Below, piece by piece: positions 47,001-59,640 of a stretch of 64,000 nucleotides of DNA (positions are counted from its first letter, which is position 1; each line of letters opens with the position of its first letter). Made by a program: the position numbers and the translations under genes. Below the pieces are notes generated by a model. The model made no database searches. It worked only from the letters and a program-made list of their open reading frames with translations, and was not told where the DNA came from. This stretch comes from Tamarix chinensis (lineage: Eukaryota; Streptophyta; Magnoliopsida; Caryophyllales; Tamaricaceae): the NCBI GenBank assembly GCA_030549775.1, contig CM060174.1:93202132-93266131 (forward strand), given 5' to 3'.

Positions 47001-47472
47001 ATGTGTCCGTTTTCTCGGTCACCTACTTTTTGCCACTAGCAGAGGACCATGTACGGGTCTTTGGGGATAGCCAGTAAATGGCCTGCTTTATTTTGTTCAA
47101 GGCTTGAGAGCAAGGACATTTGGAGGTTTTGGTGGGGTCAGTGGTGAACCGAGATTTTAAGTTGGGTTTCATACCCTAAGCTTATTTATTGTAGCCTGTA
47201 TTTCTACCTACATGTATTTTGTAACGAATTGGCCAGAATTGTTAGGGTTCTTTGATGTAAACACTCTTGAAGTTTTTTAATTAAATTATTATTTTGAGCA
47301 CTCTGTTATTTTAAGTGTTTTGGCTAGTTTAGCCTTATATCTGATATGGAGTAGGCGGCAGACATCTATCCTATGTTAAGTACGGCAGTAACACTCCATT
47401 TTTCCTAAGTATTTTATGCTTTTGTAAATATTTTAACAAAATTTTTTAGTAGTAAAAAATGGGGGTTTTATA
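44010..47472 (+). mobile_element. Long LTR on the + strand (copy A1), innermost insertion
   Basis: This 3463-bp LTR starts TGTAATACTCCATGTTTTTG and ends in a mutated AATGGGGGTTTTATA. Flanks GGTAT (44005-44009) and GGCAT (47473-47477) are a 5-bp duplication with one C/T change. It interrupts the C-rich section of copy B. It contains two clusters of an 'aatcgactagtt' motif (about 44155-44310 and 45440-45800). It is noncoding. Confidence 0.85.
44155..45800. repeat. Two clusters of a CAATCGACTAGT-like motif inside LTR A1
   Basis: Variants of 'ccaaaccaatcgactagtt' recur about every 20-40 bp on both strands in 44155-44310 and again in 45440-45800. The same two clusters exist at matching LTR positions in copy A2 (55310-55420 and 50520-50720). 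Confidence 0.75.
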
Positions 47473-47604
47473 GGCATCTCCAACCACACCACACCACCAC
47501 CCTTCGACTCGCACCACCGAACACTACTCCTTACTTCATCCTTCACCACCGTTGCACCTACCATAGTAATGATATCTTGTGATGTTGCTCATCCACCATT
47601 TGAC

Positions 47605-48240
47605 TAGGGATGGAAATGGGTTAGGTCTGAGTCGGGTCCAGCTAGACCAAGACCCAACCCAGACCAGTCGGGTCCCAAAAGTTCAGACCTAGACTCATAT
47701 CCACCTGGTCTAGTGGGTAAACGGGTCCTAAATAAGTTCGATTATTTTTGAAAAGATAATAATTAATAATCTATGTAAATATAAATAAATTTATGTTTTA
47801 TATAACTTAATATGAATTTTTTTCAAGAGAAAATCCTCAAAGTGAAAAAATAAATATATTCAAATAGTTACATTAACTTTTTAAATAGTGTTTTAATGCT
47901 TTTAGAATACAATACCGTACATATTGCTTATAAAGTAAATATACAAAAATAAAATTAAAAAAATAAATAAGGAGCTTAAATAAGATTATGACAATAATGA
48001 CAAACATAATATTAGTATGTATTTATATATGTATACACACACACATATATATACTAAATGGATCTAGCGAGTCGGGTTAGGGTCTAGAACTATTGGACTC
48101 AATTCTAGACCTATTAAGATATATATGGACCCAGACTTGACCCAGATATATTGGGTCCAAAAATTATGGATCCAGACTGGCTAAAAAATGAGGCAGGTCT
48201 AGCAGGTCTGGGATGGGTCCGAGATCCATTGCCATCCCTA
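47605..48240. mobile_element. hAT-like MITE, 636 bp, with GGGTCC-type repeats
   Basis: The left end TAGGGATGGAAATGG and right end CCATTGCCATCCCTA are inverted repeats with one mismatch over 15 bp. Flanks CATTTGAC and CATCCCAC match at five of eight. The interior repeats 'gggtctgg', 'gacccaga' and similar phrases at both ends. It is noncoding. Confidence 0.75.
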
Positions 48241-51054
48241 CATCCCACGACACAACCCACCATTTCCCCTTTTGTTTGGTACGCAAGTTTTTCCTACCTA
48301 CCACCTTACTTGGTTTGGTTTTCTCCATTATTTCACCCTTCCATATACTTACTTATGTGGTTTAATCCTAATAATACTTTATTATGATATTCTTAGGTGA
48401 TTTTCTTGTGGTTCCGGAAGAGGCAGAATAGAGACCAAAGTTGTTTTTTATAAGGATACTTGTCGTAGTGTAGGGTTTTTGGTTGCTAAGTGTTTTGCAT
48501 GATTTTGTGTTGTACTGTGTTGTTGTCATCTTGTGATTTAATATATAATTGTTAATGCTATACTATGCGGTTGATATTATATGATAAAAAAATGAATAAT
48601 TAAAGATTATGCGATATTGTTATTTTATGTGGAAATCATTGGTGTGAAATATGTATGTATCATGGGTTTATTAAGGTATGACGAATGTAAAATGAGTATA
48701 ATAAATTATATGGAGATAAATGGAGGATTTGGAGATAATGTTACTAAACATATAATATTTGCATGAAATAAGGGTCTTGTTATCGATAAGGACATATTGT
48801 TCAACGAGGGTCAAATATGAGAATCGTGAAATTTTAAGGTGTCATATCATATAAAGTATTCTAAGTAATTTATATGAAGTGCTTAAATTAGTTATGAATG
48901 ACCTAAGTTTGATAAAGTAAGAAAATTGTTTGATTTGGGAGTAGTAATCCTAAAATGAGAAGGTTATTATCACATGTGCGAAACTGTAGGTTTAGACCAC
49001 AAAATCCAAATATATTGTTAATATTAGTATTCTTGAAATGTATATTGAATTTGGTTATTATTTGAGCCCTATAGGAAACGTTATGATGGATTTGTAAAAT
49101 TAGGGTTTGTAAGTCCTAGGAATAGTAACCGTTGAGGCAGGGTTATTATTATATGCAAAAGACCTTAGATTTAGTCCTTGAAATTCAAATATATTGATAA
49201 TAATAATTTAGGAAGAGTTACTAAGTTTGGTGGTTAAAAAGAGTAACAGAACAAGAGTTATGATAAAAACGTGAAACTAGGGTTTTGGAAAAATATAAGG
49301 GTCTTAACCCTACATAATGGTCTTGTGATCTCGTGATGTGCCTCACCTATTTTCTACTTGTCAAATAAATCATGAATAATACATTAATTATTTAAAGTGA
49401 AAGATCACATGAGTCAGGCCGAGGTGTTTATGGGTCCGTTCTGCCGGACGATAATAGTGGCTCAGATGTGTTGTTTGTGAGAGGTGTTTTAGACCGATCT
49501 ACAAGTTTAAGAGTAGTGGATCAAGAGAATTTTTCCTTGAGAGGTGTGTGGTCCATTCCATCAAACAATAATAGTGGCTCAGGTGTGTTGTCCTTGAAAG
49601 GTGCTTCAAACCGTTCCACTAATTTAAGAATAATGAGGTTCCTAAACTCAATGTAAATAAAATAATGAAAATGGTTATATCTAATAAAGGCATATGTATC
49701 AGTAGTTACCTTGTGATATTTTAAGTGTTCCACACATGTACTTATTATTTGATTTGAATGTATGTATTTAATTGTATTCTTGATTGGACATTATTGTTAC
49801 CTTACTCAGTACGTAGCACACTAACCATCCTTTTCATAGGTGCTACTCAATCCCACGAGCAAAGGACCCTAATGCTTTTGTGTAGGTCTTTGAGGACCAT
49901 TCGGTTGATTTTTCTACCTTTGATGCATTGTAGAAGGAGGAGTGAGTTTTTCTATACTGGATGTTTGGGTGAAGAGTTATGTTATCTGGATGATATTTTT
50001 ACCAAGAAACCTTTTGGATTCTTTGATCCATGATATCCCTTTTTATTGTATTCTATTATTGTATACTAGAATTAATCTCCAAGCTCATATCTACATTTAT
50101 AAAGTATCTCTAATTTCTAGTTACTCTATTTTACGTTTAATGGTTTTAGCCTTATGATTGATGTGATGATGGTATGGAACACCAAACTTGCGTCAATTAC
50201 GACGATAACACCCGGCATTTTGGTTATAATCTTCCACTGTTAAATGAAATTTTTCAGTAGTAAAATTTGGGGTGTTACATAAGATCCACATAACATACCA
50301 AGCTAACCATGACTACATAATCAATTGAATTTATCCATCATAACCTATCAATAACACTTAATGGAGACATTATCAATACTTGACCAGTTTAATCCCTTAA
50401 TTGATTTAATGAATCCATGTCAAATAATAGATTTCCATCATCTAAGAATCATATCATTACATAATATCAAGTCTTGAATTCTTAAAAGGTCAAAAAATAT
50501 AAAATAAAGTATTTTGGGTGAAACTAGTCAACCAATTCTATAAACCAATTGATCAGTTTGATGCCGCCAAACCCTAACATCCTTGTTGAAACCAATTGAT
50601 TGGATTAACTAAACTAGTTGATGGGTTCAAGCCAAGAACAAACCAAATAATGTCACAAACAAGTGAATCAATGGGTTGGCCTAACCGTTCAACTATTTTA
50701 GAGACTAGTCAATCGATTTATACATAATAATCTATAAAAGCATTATCACATATAAAATCTAGGCATGAACAACAACCAAACCATGTCCATGTCCATATCA
50801 TCAGACACTTGCAAAACTAAGATTAATCATGTTGAATTTTCAATTAATCACCAAGTTACATACATAACTCACATTTTTCCCAAAATAACAAAAATTTAAA
50901 TATGGTCCACCATAAACACTACTACTATCATGCAAGCATATGAAAATCATAATTCCAAATTTTCACCAGCCCATATGCTTATTTACTCTACACTACAAGA
51001 AAATAATGACTTACCTATTGAAGCTTAGCAAAATCAAAACTAGTAAGGAAAAAC

Positions 51055-54000
51055 TATAACACCTCCATGTTTAGGACTTAAAATTTTTATTTAAAGAATT
51101 ATTTACAAAAGCTAAAATAGTAAAAACATAAGGTGTTACTACCACACTTGGTACAACTCCATTTTTTCCCTACCATTTTCATACCAAGTGTTAAGAAAAA
51201 AAATGATACTCCACTTAAGTTAATAACAAAATTATAAGATCTAGAATATAGAGGACAAATCAGATGAAGTTCATTATGATAAAATAACAAGCCATCAGAT
51301 ACAAAACTCAAATGAAAGAAAATACAACAATACTTAAGAGTCCAAGAATATCCGGGTCATAAGATACCAAATAGGACATCAGATAATTTTAACTCTCAAC
51401 CTAAAATACTAGCCTTCAACTGATCATACAAGCTAACATGAAAATACCGCTACCCATTGAATAAGCAGGAGGCCATAAAATAGAACCCATCACTATAACA
51501 ATACTAAGTAACCTATGATACAAAACTAACATGAACAACTTGCATGTAACACATAGAAGACATCACATCAGGATATGGAATAAAATATTTAAACATACAT
51601 ATGATGACCAAATTAAAATAATCATATCAAATAAAAAAATTATCACTGAGGTCATATGTTGCTTATGCCCGTTCATTTGGAATATAATGAAACTAACCAA
51701 CCAAGTATCTAAGAGGAGCTATCAAAAGTGATGATTAGAATCAATCTCAACTCGATAACCCTAACATTTATAGTATCTCATATCTCAACATCAGTGCTAA
51801 TACATCCATAACACCATAGGTAGGGCTCAAAGGCAACTAACAAACATAGGTAGGCATGATGGTTACTAATGAACCATAGATAAGCACGAAGGCTACCACC
51901 AATCCAATCTAGTAATTTATTTGAACTAGCAATAATTATTTTTTTTTATTTTTATTTATCAAGGAGATATTTTATCAATTCGGATATGCTAAGGTACTTC
52001 GATCATATCGGTGCACAAAAGCAACACACTATCCTACTGGCTATCAAACTAAGGACATTAAGGTACCCTGGTCACATTAGCACACAAAGGTAGCACATAT
52101 ACCTTATTGAGAAGGACACTTAATCCATAAGTATGAATATCCTCTATAAGTCTATAAAGCTAAATAGAGTAAGATATATGGCTTGGTTGGGGCACAAAGG
52201 CACACTAGTAAAAATCCATGACCATTCGTGGGGCTAAATCATGTCTTTATGGTAGAAACCCCTAAAGAGTCACACTTCAAGATCTTAAGGTATTTTACTT
52301 TGAATATTAATATTTTACTAAGGTGATCACATATATCACATAAATACACCGATAACTCCAATTTCCATACTTAAATATTTTTACTTGTGTTTAATTATTC
52401 AAGATAACCATAAATAAGATTAATAATAAGGTTGACTCAAAAATCTACTAAGGCCATCCTAGGTATAATTATTCACATTTAGGTGCATTAAGCCTAAAAT
52501 AACCAAAATGTCCCCATGACCATAATTATCATATTATCATCTATTTAAATACTAATCCTATTTTACTTAATAATTTGTCATGAATTTTTTTTAATATAAC
52601 AATTAAAATATGTATCATGTAAATAAATTATCGGGCCCAATAAATGAACTTTTTACCCTTACACGTGATTTAACATGTAAAATCCTAACATGCGTTTATA
52701 AAATATTAAATCATATACCTCCATACTTAACAATAAAGAATACATATTTGCCATATGTCTTAGAATAACTATTATGAAATGCTTAAAAAGACTAAAATAC
52801 CCCTAAGACATACAATAATAATAATAATAATAATAATATGCTAAAAATATGTCCAAACATGCTCAACTTATCATATTGGACATACATGACATACACAATG
52901 TATTTATGAAATTAAACCTATTTTAACATGCTTTCATACACATAATAATTTACACAAGTTAACATGCTCCATTTTACCAAAAGTTTCACTAGTATTATAA
53001 GACAAATAATTACAATATAACAAATATTTTTACTACAAATTATACACAAAATCTTAATGTGTTATCATATGATATCTAATATTTTAGAAGAGCAATGGAT
53101 TACCTAATTTTCAACAGAAGAAAAAATTATAGGCAACCTCATAAAAGTTATCATCCTCCACAAATCTACCTCTTATACCTAAAAATAATACCAAAATCAA
53201 CCATATTAATATCTACTCTTAAAATAACAATTTATATTAAATTATTTATCAAAGTAGAATTGCCAAAATACCCTCAAATTTGGCATGGGAGAAAAACCCA
53301 ACTCACGTTGCATGGGGTGGCAACATGAGGCTGGAGCATAGCCAGGTAAGGGGAAATACAAGGAGGAGTTTGGGGATGGTGGTTATTGAATGAAGAAGAA
53401 GGGTTCTCTGATGGTTGGGTGGTGAAGGTTAACACGAAAATAGTTAGATGCTGGGAACAATGGTAGCTTGAACAGGGGGAGGATGTTACAGGTGACAGGG
53501 ATAGTGGTGCATAGCATTGGGGTTGCGTAGGAAGCTCACATTGTAGGGGAGGTGGCAGTGTGGGAGTTCAATGTAGGGGGAGTTGGGTGGTATGAATGGG
53601 TGACATTGGAAGGTTGTCGTTACGTAGACGAGTGACGATGCATGCAAGTGCAATGGTGATGGTTGGCGATGGGTTATTGTTAACGTATAGGAGGTTGAGG
53701 CAAAGAAGGTGAGCATGGAGGATGGGGTTGCTGAAGTAAGGAAGTGAGGATGGTGTTGGCTGAGGCTGGTTATATTAGCATGCGAATGGTGGTGTTGGGT
53801 TGAGCTGATGACAATGAAGATGATGGTGGGGTAGGATGAGGGTGTATGGTGGTGTTGGGGATGGGGATGGGGATAGTGTCATGCTAAGTGGAACAATTAT
53901 GGTTGAGGAACCAATGTAGGGTAAAGGAAAAGGAAGAAGAAGAAGAAGAAGGAAAGAAGGAAAATGAAGGGAAGTAGCAAGGGGATTGGGTGATGACGTT

Positions 54001-54489
54001 GGATAGTGAAATGTGGGGGTGTTGGGCATCGATGTCAAATAGAGCGGGGAGAAAAGGAAGAAGGAAATTGATTAGGTTAATTGTTGGTTGGAAATATGGA
54101 AAAGGTGGAAGGTGTGCAGATGTAGGTAGAGGGCAGGGGTTGCAAGTGTAGGAAGGGAAAGGGAAGGCTATGCACGAGGTATGTTTGCATGGCTTAAAGA
54201 GGAAATGGTAGCACAATTGGGACATGTGAGGAGGAAAAAAAGGAAAAAGGAAAAGAAAAGAAATTTATGGTTAGTATTATAATTAATAAATTAGGGTAAA
54301 ATTAATTTATCAATCATCTTGGGTTAGGGTATCGATTTAGGAAAAATAATTAGGATAAATTTATTTAAGTATTTGTCTAGATTATAAATCAAGGGTTAAA
54401 GAAATAAGTATGCTAAGTTTTAAGGGTTATGTTTCAAATAAAAGGCTAAATGCCTGAAAAAAAGAGTTATAAAATTTCAAAGTGTTACA
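51055..54489 (-). mobile_element. Long LTR on the - strand (copy B2), nested in LTR A2
   Basis: On the - strand the LTR runs from 54489 (TGTAACACTTTGAAATTTTA) to 51055 (mutated end GGAGGTGTTATA). Flanks AAAAC (51050-51054) and AAAAT (54490-54494) are a 5-bp duplication with one C/T change. Length 3435 bp. The order of AT-rich start, pyrimidine-rich and C-rich section (GA- and G-rich on the + strand at 53300-54260) and AT-rich body matches the solo LTR at 32843. Confidence 0.82.
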
Positions 54490-55591
54490 AAAATATTAGT
54501 TGAAAATGTCCAAACCTTGAACACCTTAAAAGAAGATATTCTTAAGAATATAAACTCAACAAGAAATTTGGAGCCAATATTAAAAAATACAACCTTACCA
54601 AAGATGACACCAAGGAAGAATTCAAATCCTTAATCTTTTCCTAAATCTAATACTATCTTGCTTAAGAGTAAAACAATAAAGTATTAGAGAAGGGATTAGA
54701 AGACCAGGAGATCGGAAGTAAATAATGTAAAGAATAATATGAATGAAGGCACAAGAGGGGAAAATAGAGGCACTCGATGGTTGAGAGAAAATGAGGAAAA
54801 TATAATTAATGGTTTCTAATATATCCATGATTTGATGGAAAAGGAGGGGAAATGGTAGATGGTAAGGAAAATTAATTATCCCAGTCTAAATCAAACATCT
54901 TTAGGGAAAATTCTCAAGGAAACAAGGTTGACTTCCTCTATGACCAATATGGTGATATTGAAATGTTATAGGGTAATGTGTCTCAAAAAATCTAAAGCAC
55001 CAAAATAGAAAAGGGATAAAAAGGAGAGGAAAATAAGAATCGGGTGCTTTGAAGATCATATAGGACAAAAATTGACTGTTATGGTGATGCACAGAAGAGA
55101 GAGAATAAAGGAAGAATAAGATAATGGTGATGACATCATCAAACACCTTTTTCCTATTTTGGTTACTTGAATCTGGTCAAGAGTGGAAAAAATCTTGGAT
55201 TAACAGTCATAGATCATCAAATATGACTTTAAAACAATTTGGAGCTTAATTACTAAGATTCAAGGTAATTGGAATAAATTTCTCATCTAAAATTGAATTA
55301 GAAAATCTCATAGGTCAGTCAAATTGGTGAATTGCTTTTTCAAAACCAGGAAAATGGTTACCCTAAACCAAAAACCAATCTAAAAATGATGGATCTGTCG
55401 ATTGGTTCATACTATTAGTCCAATAATGCACCAAAAAGCCATTTTCTTCCTCTTTTTCCAACCTTTTCCTGATCATTCGTAAATCAAGCCCAAAATATAT
55501 TTCTATAAAAATGATCATACACCATCAAATCATCATCAAGTAAAATAATTTACACACATTATAAGCCTAATTTATGGGATGTTACATAAAG

Positions 55592-56720
55592 ACCCATGTT
55601 GTCTAGCAATATCATATGTGTTATATTGAAACTCTATTCCCCAACTCTCCATTTTCCACCCTATATTGAGAAGAATACATTTCTTGGTATCATTCAATAG
55701 GGAGGCCTTACTACTACTACTACTACAAAAAAAAAACTCATTTATTTCTTCCCAAATTAACCATACTACAATGATGAAAGTGGCACACCAAACGTTTTTG
55801 AAAAAAGACCAAACCTTGTCATTATCCATTGGCAATAAGACTTAAGTAATGATTGTGGGGAAACCCATTGTATGTCCCCATAAGTCGCACCACCACATCC
55901 ACAATTCCCATGCCACTCTAAAATTGAGAAAGAAATGGTTGCAATCTTCCTTCTTTGCATCGCAGATCACACAAACTCCTAGAAGGAAGACCTAGAAGTT
56001 AAAATCTTTTAGCCAATCCATGGTGGAAAATTTCTCCAGTAAAGCCAACCAAAAACAAGTTTTGCACTCGCGGGGGGACAATTCCCTAGTGGAGTCTACT
56101 AGTAATTGTAGCTAAAAGCATTGAGAAATTACCAAAAAGGATTTTACATCCCAATTTCATACTAAATTGGCCCCTTCAATCATACCTATAAATGGTTTCA
56201 TCTTCCATGTCACGAACCAAGCAAACTACCTCCAAGGGTTTCAACTATGCTAAAAAAAATTCCTCCTCGAGTGAAGAGTTTTATCCTCCTTTATAGCACC
56301 CATACCCACCAAGAGCCATCCAAAAATCCCATCTCTAAGATATTTACATTTTTTGCGGTGGAAAAAATATACAATCTTGGAAAGTAAACTTGAAACACCT
56401 CCTCACCTAGCTAAAAATTACACTAGAGTCTGGTCTTATTCCCATTACCAACCACCTTTCTAAGGACTCACTAACCTCGTGATTTCCTAATAATGCTCAG
56501 AAAATATGCTTCCACAACCCTCCTTTTGGTATTTTGAAGTTGGATGGGTTCCCTTGCATTAAATTGCCATACTTCCACATAATATAAGACTTCTATAGCA
56601 CTAAGTGTGCTTGAAGAAATCTCTACAACCACTTAAAAAGTAAACAAGTATTTATGTTTGTCAAAGAGCCAATACCCAATCCCCCAAGAAAGTATTTGTG
56701 TTCCCTTCATAGAGGAGAGA
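55592..56720 (-). pseudogene. LINE (L1-type) ORF2 C-terminal fragment
   Basis: Reading the - strand from 56715 gives FLGGLGIGSLTNINTCLLFK and then KYGNLMQG, typical of the part after reverse transcriptase in plant L1 ORF2. Near 55900-56060 lies a zinc-binding zf-RVT-like region (SLCDLRCKEGRLQPF), followed by IIVVWLIWEEINEFFF at 55740-55790, the usual tail. Several stops and frameshifts are present. The 3' end is cut by the insertion of LTR A2 at 55586. Confidence 0.8.
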
Positions 56721-59640
56721 AAGTATAGTGATATTTTTTTTTGTAGTGATAAATGATAGAAAACAAAGTGGTAATATTTTGTAAATTACACAATGTTACT
56801 AGTAGCAACAAGTATGCTACTTTAGAGTAAATTTGTATCTTTATGTTATGATTTTACATATCTTTTGTTTATCAATGCACATATTTTACGCATAAATACA
56901 CATATTTTATGGTAAAAATACACATTATTCTTGAGAATATGGTGGGCATGGTGGCTTTTTTTTTTGTAAATTTATTGAACTTTTTTAATAATACATATCT
57001 TATCCAAAAAAAATACACATCTTTGAAATATATCCCTTTCACATCTTATCCACCAAATATAAATCTTTCAAATATAAATATTGTTAAATATGAAGAAAAT
57101 AGTATGGAAACCATGAAGAAATATAGCCAAAAATATAATCATAATTCTAATTGAACTGAAATATAACAGTGTAGCAAAATTAACTTATCTAGATATATTA
57201 AAATAGATGAATTGATATGTTGTGGTATTCCACTACCCTAAGTTAAAAAAAAACTCCTCTATGGTATAAAGGTTTGCAAGTTTCTAACTCCTAAGTTTAA
57301 TACCTCATTTCACCGAAAGCAATGCACCTTAGATGATGATGAATGGGATCCTCTATTATAAACTTTGAATTTGCATAAAGAGGTATTGAAAAATGAAAAA
57401 ATTGGAAACTAATTTTTTAGAGCTCAAGAAACCAATAGAGAGGAATTGTATAGGAAATAAGAAGAGAAGAAGAACTTATGCGAATGACTGAATTTTTTGG
57501 GTACAACTTGGGGTTTTTGTAAATGATAAATGGTCGTTTAATTAATCATATAGCCATTGGAAATCAACTAAAAACAACTGTTGGTAGTCAAACTTGGATA
57601 TACTTAATTATATAATAATGTAGGTAAATGCTTGAAAAATTACCATTAAATAACGGTTTGTAAAACCATAAAAATTTTACCACAATGAATAGTCAACTAA
57701 GTAATAAATATGGTTAATGGTAAATAGGATTTGACTAATTAAAAAGGTTAAAAGCAAATCAACCCAAAATGTTCACAAGATTAAAATCAATCAAATCGAC
57801 TACTTAAATTGTTATTAACAATATTAAACCAACTCAAATGGATCTTAAAAAGAAGGATTGGATCATATTTTCTTCTTTCAGATCCAAATTTGGACATGAA
57901 CTAGATAAGACTTTTAATTTCAATATAGAACTCCAAGTTTGGAACAACCCATAAACCCACGATATACACATCTTATTACAAAGAATATCCATGTATACTT
58001 ACCATATGCACATTTTCTAGTTATAACAACACATTTTATTCTAACAATGCACATCTCATAGAGATAAAATATAAATCTTATAATGATAAATACACATGTT
58101 ATATCAAAAGATACACATCTTATATCATCCTTTATTTATACAAATAATAAGGGACAAATACATATGTTGCAAAACGAAAGAGGAGTAAATTTTTGTAAAT
58201 AATAATGTTCTTGTTGATAAGTACATTGTTGAGAGGATTAATTGTAAGCTTAAGTTGAGTAGCAATAAGATTATGACTTGCAATTTGTACATTAATAGTA
58301 AGACTACCATAATTAACTTTATTAAAAACCTTAAGTTTTCTATTCAAAATTATTTTCAATTTAATAATAAGCATATGTAAATTTGAACCCCCAACCTCAT
58401 TGTCTCAAATGCTTCTAAACAAAGGCTTATCTTGTACATTGGATATTTTATGGAGAAAAAAAAGTTAATGTGTAATATGGTTGCGGTTGTAATGTCAAGT
58501 GATAAAGATCATATGCATAAAATTTTCAAGGGAACTTGACTTTCAACTGGTTAGCTACTTTCTTCTTACTAGTGATGCTGGGTTGTATGAGATGTAAGTT
58601 TAGTTACTTAGGGTGATTATTTGATCAAAACCTTTTAAATCCATATACATTTATTAGTGGTATGTGTTAAGTTTATTTGTATTGATAAATTAATAATATG
58701 GATTTTAGGCTTATTACATGTACATGATATCCTAGGAATTTTTACTTGAAACTTTTGTCAAATGTACTTGAGGAATAGTTTGGTCTCTAAATTTATGAGT
58801 GTTGACAATTCTCCAATTTGAAGTGGTTTTACTAGCAAAAGTTTGATGTCGTTGGTAAAAAATATATCAAATAACACCATCTTTATCATTGAGAGATAGT
58901 TGGATGTAAGAGCTTTGAAAGAAAATTGTATGGATATTGACTTTGCTTGGATTGGCTGAGCATCAAAAAGATCTCCTGGCTATTAGCTTCATCATGAAAT
59001 CAAATAACACCCATCCTTGTTGCTAAAAGATTTTGAACGGAGAAAGATTTTATTCTTGTACATTAGATAATGTTTATTGCTTTTCTTTGTGATTATTTGG
59101 TGTTTATTCTTAGTTAATTTGGTTAGTTTTTTACCATGCATTTTCATTCTACCATAGTACTTTCTTTGCATAATTTTTATATACAATGATTCTAATTTCT
59201 TTATAGTAATTTTTTTTACTAAGAATCTTAAATCCAAACACATGATGATATTGTTTGTATCCTTCTTCAATTTTAGTATCATTTGAGAATAAAATGGTAG
59301 TTCATGGAACCATGCAAGAAAAAAGTTTTAGCTATACAGAAATATGAGGATTAGATTTGTGAGTGGTTTTCTATGTGTTTATCTGTAGTTGAATCCACCC
59401 TTAAAAATTTAATTCCATTTATATGATTTCCTTGTGCGATTCTAGTTCTTTCATTTGTTATTTTATTTCTTACATGTACTTTCTTATATAATGTGACGAC
59501 TACACTTATAATATGTATGATATTGATATTTGGAATTGTAAAACTATTTAACTCTTGTTAAATTGAGTTTTTAATATATTTTTGAATGATATTTATTTGC
59601 ATCCAATTTTTTTTATCAAGTTTTTTTATTGCCAATTATT
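56721..59640. other. AT-rich stretch, no gene recognised
   Basis: It contains degenerate repeats with 'tacacatctta' phrases (56870-57060 and 57960-58125) like those at 36820-37060. A - strand open stretch at 58992-59282 is Lys-rich and unrecognised. It may be interior sequence of the CACTA-like element ending at 60169. Confidence 0.4.

Larger units (their letters stand above)
43022..50279 (+). mobile_element. Long LTR on the + strand (copy B), itself split by an LTR and a MITE
   Basis: It starts TGTAATACCCTTTATTTTTA and ends AAATTTGGGGTGTTACA. Left part 43022-44009 and right part 47478-50279 add to about 3.15 kb after removing the MITE at 47605-48240, close to the 2947-bp solo LTR at 32843, to which the right part aligns. 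Flanks CAAGG (43017-43021) and TAAGA (50280-50284) match at three of five, both changes being transitions. The host LTR sequence reads continuously across the insertion when compared with 46100-46160. Confidence 0.8.
40128..55586 (-). mobile_element. Long LTR on the - strand (copy A2), split by nested insertions
   Basis: On the - strand it starts TGTAACATCCCATAAATTAG at 55586 and ends GGGAGTATTACA at 40128. The flanks CAAAG (40123-40127) and TAAAG (55587-55591) are a 5-bp duplication with one C/T change. Pieces 40128-43021, 50285-51054 and 54495-55586 are parts of one LTR colinear with the + strand LTR at 44010-47472. The gaps are filled by the LTRs 43022-50279 and 51055-54489. It also carries a hAT MITE (42062-42817) and an 880-bp extra segment near 40445-41324. 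Confidence 0.8.

Noticed and set aside
47605..48240. Perfect 8-bp target duplication for this MITE
   Set aside because: CATTTGAC and CATCCCAC share only five of eight bases, so the element is called from its inverted ends and the duplication is left uncertain.
50991..51004. CACTACAAGAAAA, a second CACTA-like left terminus
   Set aside because: The complementary strand reads as ordinary LTR A2 sequence that continues on both sides in line with copy A1 (near 45150), and there are no subterminal repeats.
53486..54225. Open - strand frames rich in Pro, Ser and His
   Set aside because: They correspond to the same C-rich LTR section in copy B2, so they reflect composition, not genes.
56733..56748. 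TTTTTTTTTGTAGTG, a CACTA-like right terminus
   Set aside because: There are only a poly-T run and six matching bases, with no subterminal repeats and no partner end with matching flanks.
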